This document shows, one piece after another, positions 41,777-42,664 of a stretch of DNA of 42,664 nucleotides. The translations under genes and the position numbers were made by a program. This DNA is from Ruminococcaceae bacterium UBA3323. GTDB lineage: Bacteria; Bacillota; Clostridia; Oscillospirales; Acutalibacteraceae. Each line of letters opens with the position of its first letter. Positions within the stretch are counted from its first letter, which is position 1. The notes under the pieces were generated by a model. That model searched no databases. It saw nothing but the letters and a program-made list of their open reading frames with translations, and was not told the DNA's origin. The stretch covers positions 527-43,190 of the forward strand of contig DESD01000011.1 in assembly GCA_002361935.1 (NCBI GenBank). Direction: 5' to 3'.

Positions 41777-42133
41777 TTAATATAATCCAATTAATTGTAA
41801 AATGTGTTCTATTAAAATTGCTTTTGAATATTTTGCAGCATTAAGATCATATATGAGCCAGTCTATAAACTGCTGATCTAAGTCGTAATTTTTAATGAAG
41901 TATTCATCTGATTGAATATCCCAATTATACACTTGTATATTTTTGATTCCCCAACAGATTTCATTATGCCATGTAACAAGATTTTTATCTTTTGGTGCTA
42001 TCTCATCACTATATAGATGGCAGCTGTTAAACTCTTCCGACTTATAATGGAAATATCCTCTTGTTAACAATATGGATATTATAATTATTAATACTGCGAG
42101 TATTGATAATATGATTTTAAAATATTTTTTCAT
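41777..42133 (-). CDS. Membrane-anchored protein of unknown function
   Basis: This 118-aa protein has a basic N-terminus and one hydrophobic helix (MKKYFKIILSILAVLIIIIS, about 4-24). An extracellular-type domain of about 95 residues follows, rich in aromatic and acidic residues (WHNEICWGIKNIQVYNWD, two cysteines). I do not recognise it. It could be an uncleaved signal anchor. It is strongly AT-rich. It is transcribed away from the plus-strand gene that starts 35 bp beyond it. Confidence 0.6.
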   Translation of the reverse strand: MKKYFKIILSILAVLIIIISILLTRGYFHYKSEEFNSCHLYSDEIAPKDKNLVTWHNEICWGIKNIQVYNWDIQSDEYFIKNYDLDQQFIDWLIYDLNAAKYSKAILIEHILQLIGLY

Positions 42134-42167
42134 ACAAAAAGCCTTTCAAAATTAAATGGAGTTTATT

Positions 42168-42664
42168 ATGAGTAAAAAAAACGGTAACAAACGGAACATA
42201 CCAAGAAATAGTCTAAAAAGTACACAGATAAGCCAAGGCAAGAAATCCAAAGCAACTCTACAGAAAATTAAAAACTTTTTTAACAGAGATAATCTTAATA
42301 TTTTTACATCAGTCGTAAGTTTGTTATTAGCAATTGTTGCTATTTTCTTATCTTATGATGCAAATTCTTTTTCAAAAAATTTGAGTCCTTTAACTTATTC
42401 TTACGATATTAGTAAAAGTGTTGCGGTAAATATATCTAAAGATTCTACTGCAGATACTAGTTATAATATTTCTGATATAATAATTGATTTAAACGATAAT
42501 CCAGGCAAAATAGCAGAAATATATATTGCTGATGTTTCTAATAACACTATTGATATTCATAATTGTCAATATAAAGTACCAGAAATATTTGTACTTAGTA
42601 ATAATCTAATAGTAAAGTTTGAATATAGAAAAAAAGAAATTAAGATAGGATTTAATAAATTTGA
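42168..42664 (+). CDS. Membrane-anchored protein of unknown function (partial, 3' end beyond window)
   Basis: The frame is open from the ATG at 42168, preceded by TGGAG at good distance, to the window end (165 codons visible). It starts with a lysine/asparagine-rich cytosolic segment of about 45 residues (MSKKNGNKRNIPRNSLKS). One transmembrane helix follows (about 49-62, SVVSLLLAIVAIFLSYD), then a beta-rich domain. I do not recognise it. It is very AT-rich and belongs to the accessory region. Confidence 0.65.
   Translation, partial: MSKKNGNKRNIPRNSLKSTQISQGKKSKATLQKIKNFFNRDNLNIFTSVVSLLLAIVAIFLSYDANSFSKNLSPLTYSYDISKSVAVNISKDSTADTSYNISDIIIDLNDNPGKIAEIYIADVSNNTIDIHNCQYKVPEIFVLSNNLIVKFEYRKKEIKIGFNKF

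Noticed and set aside
1..42664. CRISPR arrays, rRNA or tRNA genes and full insertion sequences
   Set aside because: No regularly spaced repeats, no conserved RNA gene sequence and no transposase frame were found on either strand.

Overview
The window reads as a low-to-medium GC, spore-forming member of the Clostridia (Bacillota). Evidence: a GerW/YtfJ sporulation protein next to its usual YtfI (DUF2953) partner, ScpA/ScpB, a YqhQ-type DUF1385 protein, strong AGGAGG ribosome sites with frequent GTG/TTG starts, and an accessory region typical of gut Clostridia conjugative elements (class B sortase, VaFE surface protein, CD1108-type M23 peptidase). An Oscillospirales-like gut commensal is plausible, but family-level placement is a guess. 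No tRNA, rRNA or CRISPR array was seen.

Layout. (1) 1-2889, minus: a biotin-dependent carboxyl-transfer operon (CoA carboxyltransferase, biotin carrier, OadA/5S-type subunit cut by the window edge). (2) 3061-14639, minus: a long, tightly packed housekeeping run. In transcription order it holds a lipoprotein, response regulator, histidine kinase, DUF1385, PrmC, M50 peptidase, ScpA, ScpB, DUF2953, GerW, a D-Ala-D-Ala carboxypeptidase, RluB and an XRE regulator. Unusual hairpins precede gerW and the carboxypeptidase. (3) 15016-21145, minus: a purine salvage module of xpt, a BMP-type nucleoside ABC importer and hpt. (4) 21330-22487, plus: a DUF2974 alpha/beta-hydrolase. (5) 22565-29278, minus: an XRE/TPR regulator, PutP, the uraA-upp pyrimidine salvage pair, a YgjP-type metallopeptidase and a membrane protein.

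(6) 29414 to the right edge is accessory DNA made of fragments. It starts with a serine recombinase that has lost its catalytic N-terminus, fused head-to-head at 30898/30899 to a C5-methyltransferase fragment that has lost both ends. Next come a cysteine-motif mini-protein with a phage-type PAPS-reductase-like ATPase, and a membrane protein with a possible antisense hydrophobic peptide. Then come an HTH/HipA-like kinase pair with a consensus promoter, a GNAT-like protein, and a conjugative-element remnant: an M23 peptidase without its N-terminus, a 45-aa protein, sortase B and a 1327-aa adhesin with contracted repeats. The window ends in AT-rich genes for small membrane proteins.

How the parts work together: the core left two thirds is ordinary metabolism, envelope, sporulation and chromosome-segregation biology, with purine and pyrimidine salvage close together. 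The right third looks like the eroded end of an integrative element or prophage composite. It retains a probable stress or toxin-antitoxin pair and a surface-display cassette that appear intact, while its mobility genes are broken. I found no clear unknown multi-gene system. The best candidates for new biology are the structured element before gerW, the Shine-Dalgarno-sequestering hairpin before the carboxypeptidase, the CtkA/HipA-like pair, and the antisense hydrophobic peptide.
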